From the NCBI RefSeq assembly GCF_031181555.1, contig NZ_JAPSKQ010000003.1:52285-98793 (forward strand): 46,509 nt of DNA, given 5' to 3'. The DNA is from Streptomyces sp. (lineage in GTDB: Bacteria; Actinomycetota; Actinomycetes; Streptomycetales; Streptomycetaceae). Position numbers and translations under genes: made by a program. The first letter of the stretch is position 1. Every line of letters starts with the position of its first letter. This document shows, piece by piece, positions 7,380 to 15,881 of the stretch. The notes below the pieces were generated by a model. It made no database searches, was not told the DNA's origin, and saw nothing but the letters and a program-made list of their open reading frames with translations.

Positions 7380-10223
7380 TCAGGGCTTGAGCAGCAGGGT
7401 GTCGCTGGTGTTCTCCTGGACCGCCTTGTCCGAGTACGGCCACTCCAGCAGTTCGCCCTCGGCCCACTTGTCCGTCTGGTCGACGTAGTGGGGGTTGTAG
7501 GCGTGCCCGGAGGCGCCGGTGAGGTTGATCCACCGGGACTTGTCGAGGTCGCCGAGGTTGACCACCATCCGCATGGACGGCACCCACACGACCCCGTAGC
7601 CGCCGGCGGCGTTCCAGCCGGTCGCGTTGACCGTCGCCTCGCCGCCGCCGAGCTTCCACGGGCCGCGGTTGAGGACGTACTGCAGGAAGCCGGGGCCCTC
7701 GGTGCCGAGCGTCTGGTTCTTCAGGAACAGGCGGTGCAGCCGGCCCCAGCTCCAGGAGTCGATGTCCTTGCCGAGCTTGGCGGTCAGCTCCCAGCGGGCG
7801 TCGATCATGGCGCGCTTGAACAGCTCGTCACGGTTGTCCGCGCCGGGGCGGGTGCCCGTCTTGGGGGTCTTCCACCAGTCGCTGTCCTCCTTGTCCATCA
7901 GCTTGCGGACCACCTCGAACCAGCGGTCGCCGCCGTCGGGCTGCGCCTGGTCGGCGTCGCGCTGACCGCACTCGCGCACCTTGCCGGCCTCGTCCGCGGG
8001 CCCGGTGGTGTTGACCGGCTCGACCCACAGGCACTGGCCCTTGGGCCGCAGCTCCTTGGGCAGCTTGTTGCCGAAGGCGAGCTTGAGGACGTTGCGCCAG
8101 ACCGAGTTGAAGTAGGCGGCGGCCGCCGAGTCGGCGTCCTGGGTGTAGTCCCAGCCCTCCAGCAGCTTCTGCGCCTCGCGCACGTCCTTGTCACCGACGT
8201 CGATCTTGAGCAGTTCGGGCACCAGCAGCTTGGCGATGGAGCTGGAGTTGTCGAGCTGCATCTGCCGCATGTCGTCGGTGGAGATCTTGCCGCCGTCCTT
8301 GATCTTCGACTGGATCAGGTCGGTGATCCGCTGGCTGCGGGCGCCGTACCCCCAGTCGGTGGTCAGCGTGTAGGGGTAGTCCTCGCCGACGACGGCCTGG
8401 TTGGCGGTGACGATGTAGCCGCGCTCCGGGTCGTACTCGTAGGGCAGCGCGTCCTGCTCGACCCAGCCGGTCCACCGGTAGTCGGGGTCCCAGCCGGGGG
8501 CGGGGACCGAACCGTCGTGGTTCTCCGCGCGGGTGGGGATCTTCCCGGGCAGCGTGTAGCCGATGTGGCCCTCGGTGTCCGCGTAGACGAGGTTCTGCGA
8601 GGGCACCTCGAACAGGGCGGCCGCCTCGCGGAAGTCGTCCCAGTCCTTCGCGCGGTTCATCGCGAAGACGGAGTCCATGGTGCGGCCCGGCTCCAGCGCG
8701 GTCCAGCGCAGCGCGACGCCGTAGCCGTCGCCCCGGTCGGGGGCGGCGCTGTCGACGGTGGCCTTCTTGCCGGTCCTGACGAGCTCGGCGGAGCGGTCGG
8801 AGAGCAGGGGGCCGTTGCCGGTCTCGCGGACGACGATCTTCCGTGCCTTGCCGCCGGCGACCGCGATGGTCTCCTCGCGGGTCTCGAACGGCACCACCTT
8901 GCCGCCGTACTGGTAGCCGTCGCCGGTGATCTTCTCCAGGTAGAGGTCGGTGACGTCGACGCCGGAGTTGGTCAGGCCCCAGGCGATGTCCTGGTTGTGG
9001 CCGATTATCACGCCGGGCATGCCGGCGAAGGTGTAGCCGGCGACGTCGTACTGGCACTTGGCGGAGACGCTGCGGCAGTGCAGGCCCATCTGGTACCAGA
9101 CGGACGGCAGCGAGGCCGACAGGTGCGGGTCGTTGGCGAGCAGCGGCTTGCCGGTGATGGTGTGCTCACCGGAGACCACCCAGGAGTTGGAGCCGATGCC
9201 GTCACCGTTGACGCCGACGGCGGTGGGCAGGTCCTCCAGGACCTGCTGGAGACCGGCCAGCTGACTCTCCACGGCGGAACCGCCGGTACCTGTTCCTGCA
9301 CCGGTGCCGGTGCCGGTGCCGGTGCCTGCACCGATGCCGGTCCCTGCACCCGTGCCCGTACCGGTGCCCGTGCCCGCACCGGTGCCGGTCCCTATGCCCG
9401 TTCCCGTTCCTGTGCCCGTGCCGCTCGCGCTCTCACCCTGCTCGTAGGTCCCGGTGAGCTCGTTGTACTGGCCCTCCTGGATCACCGGCTTGTTCCGGCC
9501 GTACGGGTACTCCGGGTACAGGTCGGCGATCTGCTTCGGGCCGAGGCGGCTGGTCATCAGGGCGCGGTCGATCTCGTCCTGCATGTTGCCGCGCAGGTCC
9601 CAGGCCATCGCCTTCAGCCAGGCCACCGAGTCGACCGGGGTCCACTTCTCGGGCTTGTAGTCGTTGGTGAAGCCGAGCGCCGCGTACTCCAGGGAGATCT
9701 CCTTGCCCTCCTTGCCCTCCAGGTAGGCGTTGACCCCCTTGGCGTACGCCTGGAGGTACTTCTTCGTGGAGGGGGAGAGCTTCTTCTCGTACTCCTCCTT
9801 CGCGACCCGGTCCCAGCCCAGGGTGCGCAGGAACTCGTCGTTGTCGATCTGGCTCTCGCCGAACATCTCCGACAGGCGCCCGGAGGTCATGTGCCGGCGC
9901 ACGTCCATCTCGTAGAACCGGTCCTGCGCCTGGACGTAGCCCTGCGCCATGAACAGGTCCTCGTCGGAGGAGGCGTAGATCTGCGGGATGCCGTGACCGT
10001 CGCGTTTGACGTCGACGGTTCCCGACAGGCCCTGCAGCGTGATCGAGCCCTTGGTCTGCGGGAAGGAGGCGCGCACGGTGCTGACGGACCAGTACGCCCC
10101 GTAGGCGACGCCGCCGATCAGGGCCAGCACCAGGACGAGCACGATCAGGCGGGCTTTGCGCCCCTTCTTCCTGCCGGACTTGCCGGCCTGCTGACCCGTG
10201 GAGGCGGTGGTGTCGGTGGGCAT
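7380..10223 (-). CDS. Penicillin acylase family protein (Ntn-hydrolase precursor)
   Basis: A 947-residue precursor with a Lys/Arg-rich N-terminus and one membrane anchor (about residues 27-48, ARLIVLVLVLALIGGVAYGAY). The alpha region contains GIPQIYASSDEDLFMAQGYVQAQDRFYEMDVRR. An extended Gly-Thr spacer (about 267-313) comes before the beta chain, which should begin at Ser345 in GSNSW after autocleavage. ANDPHL and the late WNAAGGYGVVWVPSMRMVVNLGD block also fit. The family hydrolyses amide bonds of penicillins, acyl-homoserine lactones or other acylated amines, and the substrate here is unknown. The location is probably outside the membrane. ATG 10223 has AAGGA five bases upstream. A longer frame starting at 10289 lacks a good ribosome site. 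Confidence 0.88.
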   Translation of the reverse strand: MPTDTTASTGQQAGKSGRKKGRKARLIVLVLVLALIGGVAYGAYWSVSTVRASFPQTKGSITLQGLSGTVDVKRDGHGIPQIYASSDEDLFMAQGYVQAQDRFYEMDVRRHMTSGRLSEMFGESQIDNDEFLRTLGWDRVAKEEYEKKLSPSTKKYLQAYAKGVNAYLEGKEGKEISLEYAALGFTNDYKPEKWTPVDSVAWLKAMAWDLRGNMQDEIDRALMTSRLGPKQIADLYPEYPYGRNKPVIQEGQYNELTGTYEQGESASGTGTGTGTGIGTGTGAGTGTGTGTGAGTGIGAGTGTGTGTGAGTGTGGSAVESQLAGLQQVLEDLPTAVGVNGDGIGSNSWVVSGEHTITGKPLLANDPHLSASLPSVWYQMGLHCRSVSAKCQYDVAGYTFAGMPGVIIGHNQDIAWGLTNSGVDVTDLYLEKITGDGYQYGGKVVPFETREETIAVAGGKARKIVVRETGNGPLLSDRSAELVRTGKKATVDSAAPDRGDGYGVALRWTALEPGRTMDSVFAMNRAKDWDDFREAAALFEVPSQNLVYADTEGHIGYTLPGKIPTRAENHDGSVPAPGWDPDYRWTGWVEQDALPYEYDPERGYIVTANQAVVGEDYPYTLTTDWGYGARSQRITDLIQSKIKDGGKISTDDMRQMQLDNSSSIAKLLVPELLKIDVGDKDVREAQKLLEGWDYTQDADSAAAAYFNSVWRNVLKLAFGNKLPKELRPKGQCLWVEPVNTTGPADEAGKVRECGQRDADQAQPDGGDRWFEVVRKLMDKEDSDWWKTPKTGTRPGADNRDELFKRAMIDARWELTAKLGKDIDSWSWGRLHRLFLKNQTLGTEGPGFLQYVLNRGPWKLGGGEATVNATGWNAAGGYGVVWVPSMRMVVNLGDLDKSRWINLTGASGHAYNPHYVDQTDKWAEGELLEWPYSDKAVQENTSDTLLLKP
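9284..9423 (-). repeat. Hexanucleotide Gly-Thr repeat inside the acylase gene
   Basis: About 140 bp of imperfect 6-bp repeat (units such as GGTACC, GGTGCC, GGCACC) encodes roughly 46 residues of alternating Gly-Thr with occasional Ala or Ile in place of Thr. It is in frame and sits just before the predicted alpha/beta processing point, so it probably lengthens the removable or flexible spacer. Such arrays can change copy number by slippage. Confidence 0.85.
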
Positions 10224-10460
10224 CGCTGTCCTTGCTGTCCTAACGCGAGCGGCAGGTCGGGCTGTGCTTTTAACTGAGCGCTGGAGCAACGATAGGCGCA
10301 GGGCCCGGCAGCCCTTGACGCGGAGTCGGGAACCAGCCCGGAAGGACGTTCGATCCTGCCCCCGCGAGCGTCAAGAAAGCGTCAAGAGTTAGGTAAGGTA
10401 ACGAAGTAGTTTGCCGCGGAAGCGGTGGATCGCATGCGATGTACGTGAGCTCACGCGCGG

Positions 10461-11996
10461 ATGCGCATGAGTCAGGGAAGGGAACGGCCGCTGACTGTCC
10501 ACCACCTCAACCAGCTCCTGCTCGTCTGTTCGATCGTCCTGCTCGTCGCCGTCGCAGCGGTCCGGATCTCCTCGCGCAGCGGGCTCCCCAGCCTGCTCGT
10601 CTATCTGGGCATCGGCATCGCCATGGGCCAGGACGGCATCGGCGACATCCACTTCGACAACGCCGAGCTGACACAGGTCATCGGATACGCGGCCCTGGTC
10701 GTGATCCTTGCCGAGGGTGGCCTGGGCACCAAGTGGAGCGACATCAGACCGGCCCTGCCCGCCGCCTCCGCGCTCGCGCTGGCCGGCGTCGCGGTGAGCG
10801 TCGGGGTCACGGCGTCGGCCGCGCACTTCCTGATCGGGCTGGAGTGGCGGCAGGCGCTCATCATCGGCGCGGTGGTGTCCTCGACCGACGCGGCGGCCGT
10901 GTTCTCGGTGCTGCGGAAGATCCCCCTCCCCGCGCGCGTGACGGGCACGCTGGAGGCCGAGTCCGGCTTCAACGACGCCCCCGTCGTCATCCTGGTCGTC
11001 GCCTTCTCCACGGCCGGTCCGGTGGAGCACTGGTACGTGCTGATCGGCGAGATAGCGCTGGAGCTGGTCATCGGTGCCGCCATCGGGCTCGCGGTGGGCT
11101 GGCTGGGCGCCTGGGCGCTGCGGCACGTGGCGCTGCCCGCCTCCGGCCTCTACCCGATCGCCGTCATGGCCATCGCCGTCGCCGCCTACGCGGTGGGCGC
11201 CATCGCCCACGGCAGCGGCTTCCTCGCCGTCTACCTCGCCTCGATGGTGCTGGGCAACGCCAGGCTGCCGCACTGGCCCGCCACGCGCGGCTTCGCCGAG
11301 GGACTCGGCTGGATCGCCCAGATCGGCATGTTCGTCCTGCTCGGCCTGCTGGTCACCCCGCACGAGCTGGGTGACGGCATCGTGCCGGCGCTGGTCATCG
11401 GGCTGGTGCTCACCGCGGTGGCCCGCCCGCTGAGCGTCGTGGTGTGCCTGCTGCCGTTCCGGGTGCCCTGGCAGGAGCAGACGCTGATGTCGTGGGCGGG
11501 GCTGCGCGGCGCCGTGCCCATCATCCTGGCGACGATCCCGATGGTGGAGGGCGTCGAGGCCAGCCGCGAGATCTTCAACATCGTCTTCATCCTGGTCGTC
11601 GTCTACACCCTCGTCCAGGGCCCGACGCTGCCCTGGCTGGCCCGGAAGCTGCACCTGGGCGAGGACTCCGAGGCCGCCGACCTCGGCATCGAGTCGGCGC
11701 CCCTGGAGCGGCTGCGCGGGCATCTGCTGTCGGTCGTCATCCCGGACGGTTCGAGGATGCACGGCGTGGAGGTCGCCGAACTGCGGCTGCCCGCCGGGTC
11801 CGCCGTCACCCTCGTCGTCCGCGAGGGGAAGTCGTTCGTCCCGCTGCCCACGACGGCGCTGCGGCGCGGGGACGAACTGCTCGTCGTCGCCACCGATCCG
11901 GTGCGGGACGCCGCCGAACGGCGCCTGCGCGCGGTGGGCCGCGGCGGCAAGCTGGCCGGCTGGCTGGGCGCCAACGGCGCACAGACGGGGCGCTGA
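10461..11996 (+). CDS. Potassium/proton antiporter, CPA family with C-terminal TrkA_C domain
   Basis: A 511-residue membrane protein with about 12 hydrophobic segments. The cation/proton antiporter core includes ILAEGGLGTKW, GAVVSSTDAAAVFSVL (ion-binding Asp region) and LEAESGFNDAPVVILVV. The C-terminal 130 residues form a hydrophilic TrkA_C-type domain (VVIPDGSRMHGVEVAELRLPAG; GDELLVVATDP). NhaP2/CvrA-type proteins with this layout exchange K+ for H+. The start given is ATG 10461. However, AGGGAAGGGAA (10474-10484) lies six bases before an in-frame CTG at 10491 (LTVHHLNQLLLV), which better matches the family start. It is divergent from the acylase gene, with 237 bp between them. Confidence 0.9.
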   Translation: MRMSQGRERPLTVHHLNQLLLVCSIVLLVAVAAVRISSRSGLPSLLVYLGIGIAMGQDGIGDIHFDNAELTQVIGYAALVVILAEGGLGTKWSDIRPALPAASALALAGVAVSVGVTASAAHFLIGLEWRQALIIGAVVSSTDAAAVFSVLRKIPLPARVTGTLEAESGFNDAPVVILVVAFSTAGPVEHWYVLIGEIALELVIGAAIGLAVGWLGAWALRHVALPASGLYPIAVMAIAVAAYAVGAIAHGSGFLAVYLASMVLGNARLPHWPATRGFAEGLGWIAQIGMFVLLGLLVTPHELGDGIVPALVIGLVLTAVARPLSVVVCLLPFRVPWQEQTLMSWAGLRGAVPIILATIPMVEGVEASREIFNIVFILVVVYTLVQGPTLPWLARKLHLGEDSEAADLGIESAPLERLRGHLLSVVIPDGSRMHGVEVAELRLPAGSAVTLVVREGKSFVPLPTTALRRGDELLVVATDPVRDAAERRLRAVGRGGKLAGWLGANGAQTGR

Positions 11997-12376
11997 GGCG
12001 GGGCGCCGGGGCGGGGCGCCGGCACGGCGGGTGCGTCGGGGGAACGCGTCAAGGCGGTGGCGCGCCCGAGGGCCCCGCCCGGTGGAGCCAAGGGGTGCTT
12101 TGCCGGATTCACCCCCTCCCCTTCACAGGCGTGCGCGCCCCGTGGTGCTCGTTTTCACAGGCGCACGGCCCGTTGATCCCTGTATGATGCAGGCGACCCC
12201 CAGATGACCTGATCGAACCAACTCTGCCTGACGCAGAGCTGGCGCGACCGTATGGCGGCCGGAACGCCCTGAGCTGTGGCGCCGGTATCTACCGCAGTCA
12301 GCGCAAGAGGACAGCTCTCGGCGCGCCCGCCCGACCCGCGCGGGCCGCGCTACCAGGCGGCGGAAAGGCACGGGCC
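11997..12376. other. 380-bp untranslated region upstream of the MFS gene
   Basis: No gene is visible. The region carries a direct repeat TTCACAGGCG (12122-12131 and 12154-12163), a TATGAT -10-like hexamer (12183-12188), and small hairpins CTCTGC-N5-GCAGAG (12222-12238) and CGGTA-TC-TACCG (12282-12293). This could be a long structured leader of the MFS gene. I do not recognise a known riboswitch or ncRNA family. Confidence 0.45.
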
Positions 12377-13663
12377 GTGGCATCCACGGTCACCACGTCG
12401 AAGGACTCGGCGGCCACCTCCCGCCCGGGATACGGACAGTTGCTGCGCACCCGCGGCGCCTGGACCTTCCTGCTCCCCGGCTTCGCGGCACGCCAGCCGT
12501 TCGCGATGCTGACCCTCTCCATCGTGCTGCTGGTGCAGCACACCACCGGCTCCTACGGCGCGGCCGGCGCCGTCGCGGCCGTCACCGGCGTCTCCATGGC
12601 GCTGTTCGCCCCCTACAGCGGCCGCCTGGCCGACCGTCACGGGCAGCGCACGGTCCTCGTGCCCGGTGTCCTGGTGCACGCCCTGTCCGGGCTGGCCCTG
12701 ACCGCGCTGGCCCTGAGCGACGCCCCCCTGTGGGCGCTGTTCGCCGCCGCCGTGCCCACGGGCGCCTCGGTGCCGCAGGTCGGGCCCATGGTGCGTGCCC
12801 GCTGGGGCGCGAAGCTCAAGGACTCCCCGCTGATGGCCACGGCGGCGGCCTTCGAGTCGGTCACCGACGAGTTCACCTTCGTCGTCGGGCCGCTGCTGGC
12901 CACGGCCCTGTGCACGGCCGTCGACCCGGCCGCGGGCCTCGTCACCGAGGCCGCGCTGACCCTCGTCGGCGGTCTGCTGTTCGCCGCCCAGCGGGGCACG
13001 CAGCCGAAGGTCGCCGGCGGCGGACACGCGCGCGCGGAGCACGTTTCCGCGTTGCGCGTCCCCGGAGTGCGCGTGCTGATCGTGACCTTCCTGGGCATCG
13101 GTTCCGTCTTCGGCGGCATGCAGGTCTCGCTGGCCGCGTTCACCGAGTCGATCGGCGAGCCCGGCCTGAACGGCGTCCTGTACGGCGTCTTCGCCGCGGG
13201 CAACATGCTCGCCGGCATCGCCTGCGGGGCCATCGCCTGGAAGGCCGCCCCGCAGCGGCGTCTGCTCATCGGGTACGCGGCGCTCGCGCTGACCGCCTCG
13301 GCCCTGTGGACCGCCCAGTCGGCGCTGCTGCTGGCCGGGCTCGGCCTCCTGGTCGGCATGTGCATCGCACCGGCCCTGATCACCGGCTACACGCTGGTGG
13401 AGGACCTGGTCCCGGCCGGTGCCCGCACCGAGGCCTTCACCTGGCTGACCGGCGCGGTCGCGCTCGGTCAGGCCGCCGCCGTCACGATCGCCGGGCAGCT
13501 GGAGGACCGCCTCTGGGGCGGCGCCGGTTTCCTGGTGCCGATGGGCGGCACGGTGCTCGCCCTCGTGACCCTGCTGGCGCTCCGGTCACGGCTGGTGCCG
13601 GCCCCGCGCGGGCGCACGGTCGCACGTGGCGTGGATCACCGCACCCCCGTCCCAGTGGACTGA
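12377..13663 (+). CDS. Major facilitator superfamily transporter
   Basis: A 428-residue MFS protein with about 12 hydrophobic segments. The cytoplasmic loop 2-3 motif is present as GRLADRHGQRTVL (motif A), and the rest of the protein is hydrophobic with short loops. The product group resembles actinobacterial drug or metabolite efflux carriers, but the substrate cannot be read from sequence. The start is GTG 12377 (VASTVTTSK), with GGAAAGG upstream at 12362-12368. It stands alone, ending about 30 bp before the CIRCE site of fmdB. Confidence 0.85.
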   Translation: MASTVTTSKDSAATSRPGYGQLLRTRGAWTFLLPGFAARQPFAMLTLSIVLLVQHTTGSYGAAGAVAAVTGVSMALFAPYSGRLADRHGQRTVLVPGVLVHALSGLALTALALSDAPLWALFAAAVPTGASVPQVGPMVRARWGAKLKDSPLMATAAAFESVTDEFTFVVGPLLATALCTAVDPAAGLVTEAALTLVGGLLFAAQRGTQPKVAGGGHARAEHVSALRVPGVRVLIVTFLGIGSVFGGMQVSLAAFTESIGEPGLNGVLYGVFAAGNMLAGIACGAIAWKAAPQRRLLIGYAALALTASALWTAQSALLLAGLGLLVGMCIAPALITGYTLVEDLVPAGARTEAFTWLTGAVALGQAAAVTIAGQLEDRLWGGAGFLVPMGGTVLALVTLLALRSRLVPAPRGRTVARGVDHRTPVPVD

Positions 13664-13693
13664 GCGCAAGGAATAGGTCACTATGGACCGTCG

Positions 13694-13720
13694 TTAGCAC
13701 TCATCGAGTGAGAGTGCCAG
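13694..13720 (+). promoter_or_regulatory. CIRCE element (HrcA operator)
   Basis: TTAGCACTC - nine bases - GAGTGCCAG is the CIRCE inverted repeat (consensus TTAGCACTC-N9-GAGTGCTAA), with the last half-site in the CCAG form seen in actinobacteria. It ends directly against the ribosome site AGGAGG (13719-13724) of fmdB. HrcA is expected to repress this site until heat shock. hrcA and groE are not in the window. Confidence 0.82.
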
Positions 13721-13730
13721 GAGGAAGACA

Positions 13731-14048
13731 GTGCCCACCTACCAGTACCAGTGCACCGAGTGCGGCGAGGGCCTCGAGGCGGTGCAGAAGTTCACCGACG
13801 ACGCTCTGACCGAGTGCCCCAGCTGCGAGGGTCGCCTGAAGAAGGTGTTCTCGGCGGTCGGCATCGTCTTCAAGGGTTCCGGCTTCTACCGCAACGACAG
13901 CCGGGGCTCTTCGTCGAGCAGCTCCCCGGCGTCGTCGAAGTCGTCGGACTCCTCCTCGTCGACGTCTTCCGCGTCGTCCTCCTCGGACTCCGGCTCGGGC
14001 TCCGGCTCGGGCTCCGGCTCGTCGGCCGGCGCCACCACCGCCGCGTAG
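13731..14048 (+). CDS. FmdB family zinc-ribbon protein
   Basis: A 105-residue protein. The N-terminal zinc ribbon has C8/C11 and C29/C32 (YQCTECGE ... CPSCEG), followed by LKKVFSAVGIVFKGSGFYRND, the normal FmdB end. A low-complexity Ser-rich then Ser-Gly tail occupies residues about 60-100. FmdB proteins were first linked to formamidase/amide-hydrolase gene regulation, but their biochemical role is unsettled. GTG 13731 has AGGAGG six bases upstream. The CIRCE element directly before it suggests heat-shock control. A perfect terminator follows, so it is probably monocistronic. Confidence 0.88.
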   Translation: MPTYQYQCTECGEGLEAVQKFTDDALTECPSCEGRLKKVFSAVGIVFKGSGFYRNDSRGSSSSSSPASSKSSDSSSSTSSASSSSDSGSGSGSGSGSSAGATTAA

Positions 14049-14063
14049 GACCGCACACTTCCG

Positions 14064-14090
14064 GGACCCCGTCGTGCGACGACGGGGTCC
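14064..14090 (+). terminator. Terminator after fmdB
   Basis: GGACCCCGTCGT (14064-14075) pairs perfectly with 14079-14090 around a 3-base loop, 15 bp after the fmdB stop and before the mtnP start. Confidence 0.8.
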
Positions 14091-14123
14091 TCGGCGTTCC
14101 CGGGTGCGGTTAGGGTGCGGAGC

Positions 14124-14966
14124 ATGGCGAACATGGCGACGGCCGAGATCGGTGTGATCGGCGGCTCCGGTTTCTACTCCTTCCTCGACGACGTGACCGA
14201 GGTCCAGGTGGACACCCCGTACGGGGCCCCCAGCGACTCCCTCTTCCTCGGCGAGGTGGCCGGCCGCCGGGTCGCCTTCCTCCCCCGGCACGGACGCGGC
14301 CACCATCTGCCGCCGCACCGGATCAACTACCGGGCCAACCTGTGGGCGCTCCGGTCGGCCGGTGTGCGCCAGGTGCTCGGGCCGTGCGCGGTGGGCGGTC
14401 TGCGCCCCGAGTACGGACCGGGCACGCTGCTGGTGCCGGACCAGCTCGTGGACCGTACGAAGTCCCGGGCGAACACGTACTTCGACGGGCTGCCGCTGCC
14501 CGACGGCACGGTGCCGAACGTGGTCCACGTGTCCCTGGCCGACCCCTACTGCCCCACCGGGCGCGCGGCCGCCCTGAAGGCGGCGCGCGGCCGGGACTGG
14601 GAGCCGGTGGACGGCGGCACGCTGGTCGTGGTGGAGGGGCCGCGCTTCTCCACCCGCGCCGAATCGTCGTGGCACCAGGCGCAGGGCTGGTCGGTGGTGG
14701 GCATGACCGGCCACCCCGAGGCGGCCCTCGCCCGTGAGCTGGAGCTCTGCTACACCTCCCTGACCCTGGTCACCGACCTCGACGCCGGCGCCGAGGCCGG
14801 TGAGGGCGTCTCCCACGACGAGGTGCTGCGGGTGTTCGCCGCCAACGTGGACCGGCTGCGGGGCGTGCTCTTCGACGCGGTGGCCGCCCTGCCGGCGACG
14901 GGCGAGCGGGACTGCCTGTGCGCGTCGGCACTGGGCGGGACGGACCCGGGCTTCGCGCTGCCGTAG
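14124..14966 (+). CDS. mtnP: S-methyl-5'-thioadenosine phosphorylase
   Basis: A 280-residue PNP/MTAP-family enzyme that splits methylthioadenosine, the by-product of polyamine and other SAM-dependent reactions, into adenine and methylthioribose-1-phosphate. Motifs are IGVIGGSGFYSFLDD, FLPRHGRGHHLPPHRINYRANLWAL (phosphate/His), EGPRFSTRAES and GMTGHPEAALARELELCY. The start is ATG 14124 (MANMATAEIG). There is no strong ribosome site, and a TAGGGT element just upstream suggests a leaderless or near-leaderless transcript. ATG 14133, with GGAG at 14119-14122, is an alternative. Confidence 0.92.
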   Translation: MANMATAEIGVIGGSGFYSFLDDVTEVQVDTPYGAPSDSLFLGEVAGRRVAFLPRHGRGHHLPPHRINYRANLWALRSAGVRQVLGPCAVGGLRPEYGPGTLLVPDQLVDRTKSRANTYFDGLPLPDGTVPNVVHVSLADPYCPTGRAAALKAARGRDWEPVDGGTLVVVEGPRFSTRAESSWHQAQGWSVVGMTGHPEAALARELELCYTSLTLVTDLDAGAEAGEGVSHDEVLRVFAANVDRLRGVLFDAVAALPATGERDCLCASALGGTDPGFALP

Positions 14967-15032
14967 GGCGCGGGGCGGCCCGGGGAGTGCGGGCACGGTG
15001 GGCGGGCGGAGCCTCTCCTTCGGGTGAGGGGG

Positions 15033-15061
15033 ATGTCCACAGACCGGCTGCGTGTCCACAG
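15033..15061 (+). repeat. Pair of DnaA-box-like nonamers
   Basis: ATGTCCACA (15033-15041) and GTGTCCACA (15052-15060) are two direct copies 19 bp apart, each one base from the Streptomyces DnaA box TTGTCCACA. They lie in the gap before the CpaB-like gene, with no other origin features around. Confidence 0.4.
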
Positions 15062-15134
15062 GGCCCGGCGGGGCGCGGCGCGAGGCCTCATCGTGGGGAT
15101 CGCAAGCCGGTCCCTCGTCGCAGGTGGTGGTCCC

Positions 15135-15731
15135 GTGTCCCTCCGTCCCTCCGCGCTCTCCCCTACCCCCTCCTCCTCTTCCGCGGTGCCGCGCCCTCCC
15201 GGCGCCGACGTCCCTCCCCGGTGCGAGGTTCCGCTCTTCGCCCCCGTACGGGTGCGCGGCGGTCTGCTGCACCCGGGCCGGCTCGCCCGGCACCGGAGGC
15301 GGGCCGTGGCCGTCGGCCTCGCGGTCACGGCGGCGGCGCTCGTGGCGGCGGGTCCGCGGGACACCGACCGGTCCCGTGGGCATCCCGGCGGGCCCGTGTC
15401 CGCCCGCGCGGCTTCGGCCGCCGCCAAAGACCGTCCGGTGGGGACCCGGCGGGCAGGAGAGACGGTCACGGCACCGGTGCGGATCGCCGACGCGGCCGCG
15501 GTACGGCTGCTGCGGCCGGGCGACCGGGTGGACGTGATCGCCGCCGAGGAGGCGGTGTCCGGCGGTGCGGCCCGCGTGGTCGCGCGCGGGGCGCGGGTGA
15601 CCGAGGTGCCGGAACCGCCGGAGGGCGCGAGCGACGGCGGGGCCCTGGTGGTGCTGTCGGTGCCGCGCTCCACCGCGGCCGAGCTGGCCGGCGCGAGCGC
15701 CACGGCACGGCTGGCGGTGACCCTGTGGTGA
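15135..15731 (+). CDS. SAF-domain protein, RcpC/CpaB-like
   Basis: A 198-residue protein. A Pro/Ser-rich N-terminus and basic HRRR are followed by one membrane segment (AVAVGLAVTAAALVAAG), then a small extracytoplasmic domain with TVTAPVRIADAAAVRLLRPGDRVDVIA, the RcpC/CpaB beta-clip signature of Flp pilus assembly proteins. No pilus genes are nearby, so a pilus role is doubtful. GTG 15135 with AGGTGGT upstream is chosen. ATG 15033 in the same frame is possible but has its GAGGGGG too close. It lies 150 bp upstream of mscL, a pairing I recall in other Streptomyces. Confidence 0.68.
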   Translation: MSLRPSALSPTPSSSSAVPRPPGADVPPRCEVPLFAPVRVRGGLLHPGRLARHRRRAVAVGLAVTAAALVAAGPRDTDRSRGHPGGPVSARAASAAAKDRPVGTRRAGETVTAPVRIADAAAVRLLRPGDRVDVIAAEEAVSGGAARVVARGARVTEVPEPPEGASDGGALVVLSVPRSTAAELAGASATARLAVTLW

Positions 15732-15881
15732 ACCGTGCCCTGGTGAACCGTGCCTTTCCGAGTCGCGTCCGCGGGTCCGGTCCTTCCTCCGGGCAACCCG
15801 GCTGGACACGCCGGTCCCACGCTGACGTAGGTTGCGGAGCGTTTTGTTCCGCGCGCTGCGCACGTGAGATGGGGCCCCGAG

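Noticed and set aside
9284..9423. Array read as a CRISPR
   Set aside because: Units are 6 bp without spacers, in frame within a gene.
7488..10277. 929-codon plus-strand frame opposite the acylase gene
   Set aside because: It is the antisense frame of a high-GC gene. It is Val/Gly/Ala/Asp-rich with no domain, and the minus-strand acylase has clear Ntn-hydrolase motifs.
10388..10403. Iron-box-like TTAGGTAAGGTAAC upstream of the antiporter
   Set aside because: Only one half resembles the DmdR/IdeR palindrome. The other half is absent and neither neighbouring gene is iron-related.
13701..15863. 720-codon minus-strand frame
   Set aside because: Antisense to fmdB, mtnP and the SAF gene; no domain and no start context.
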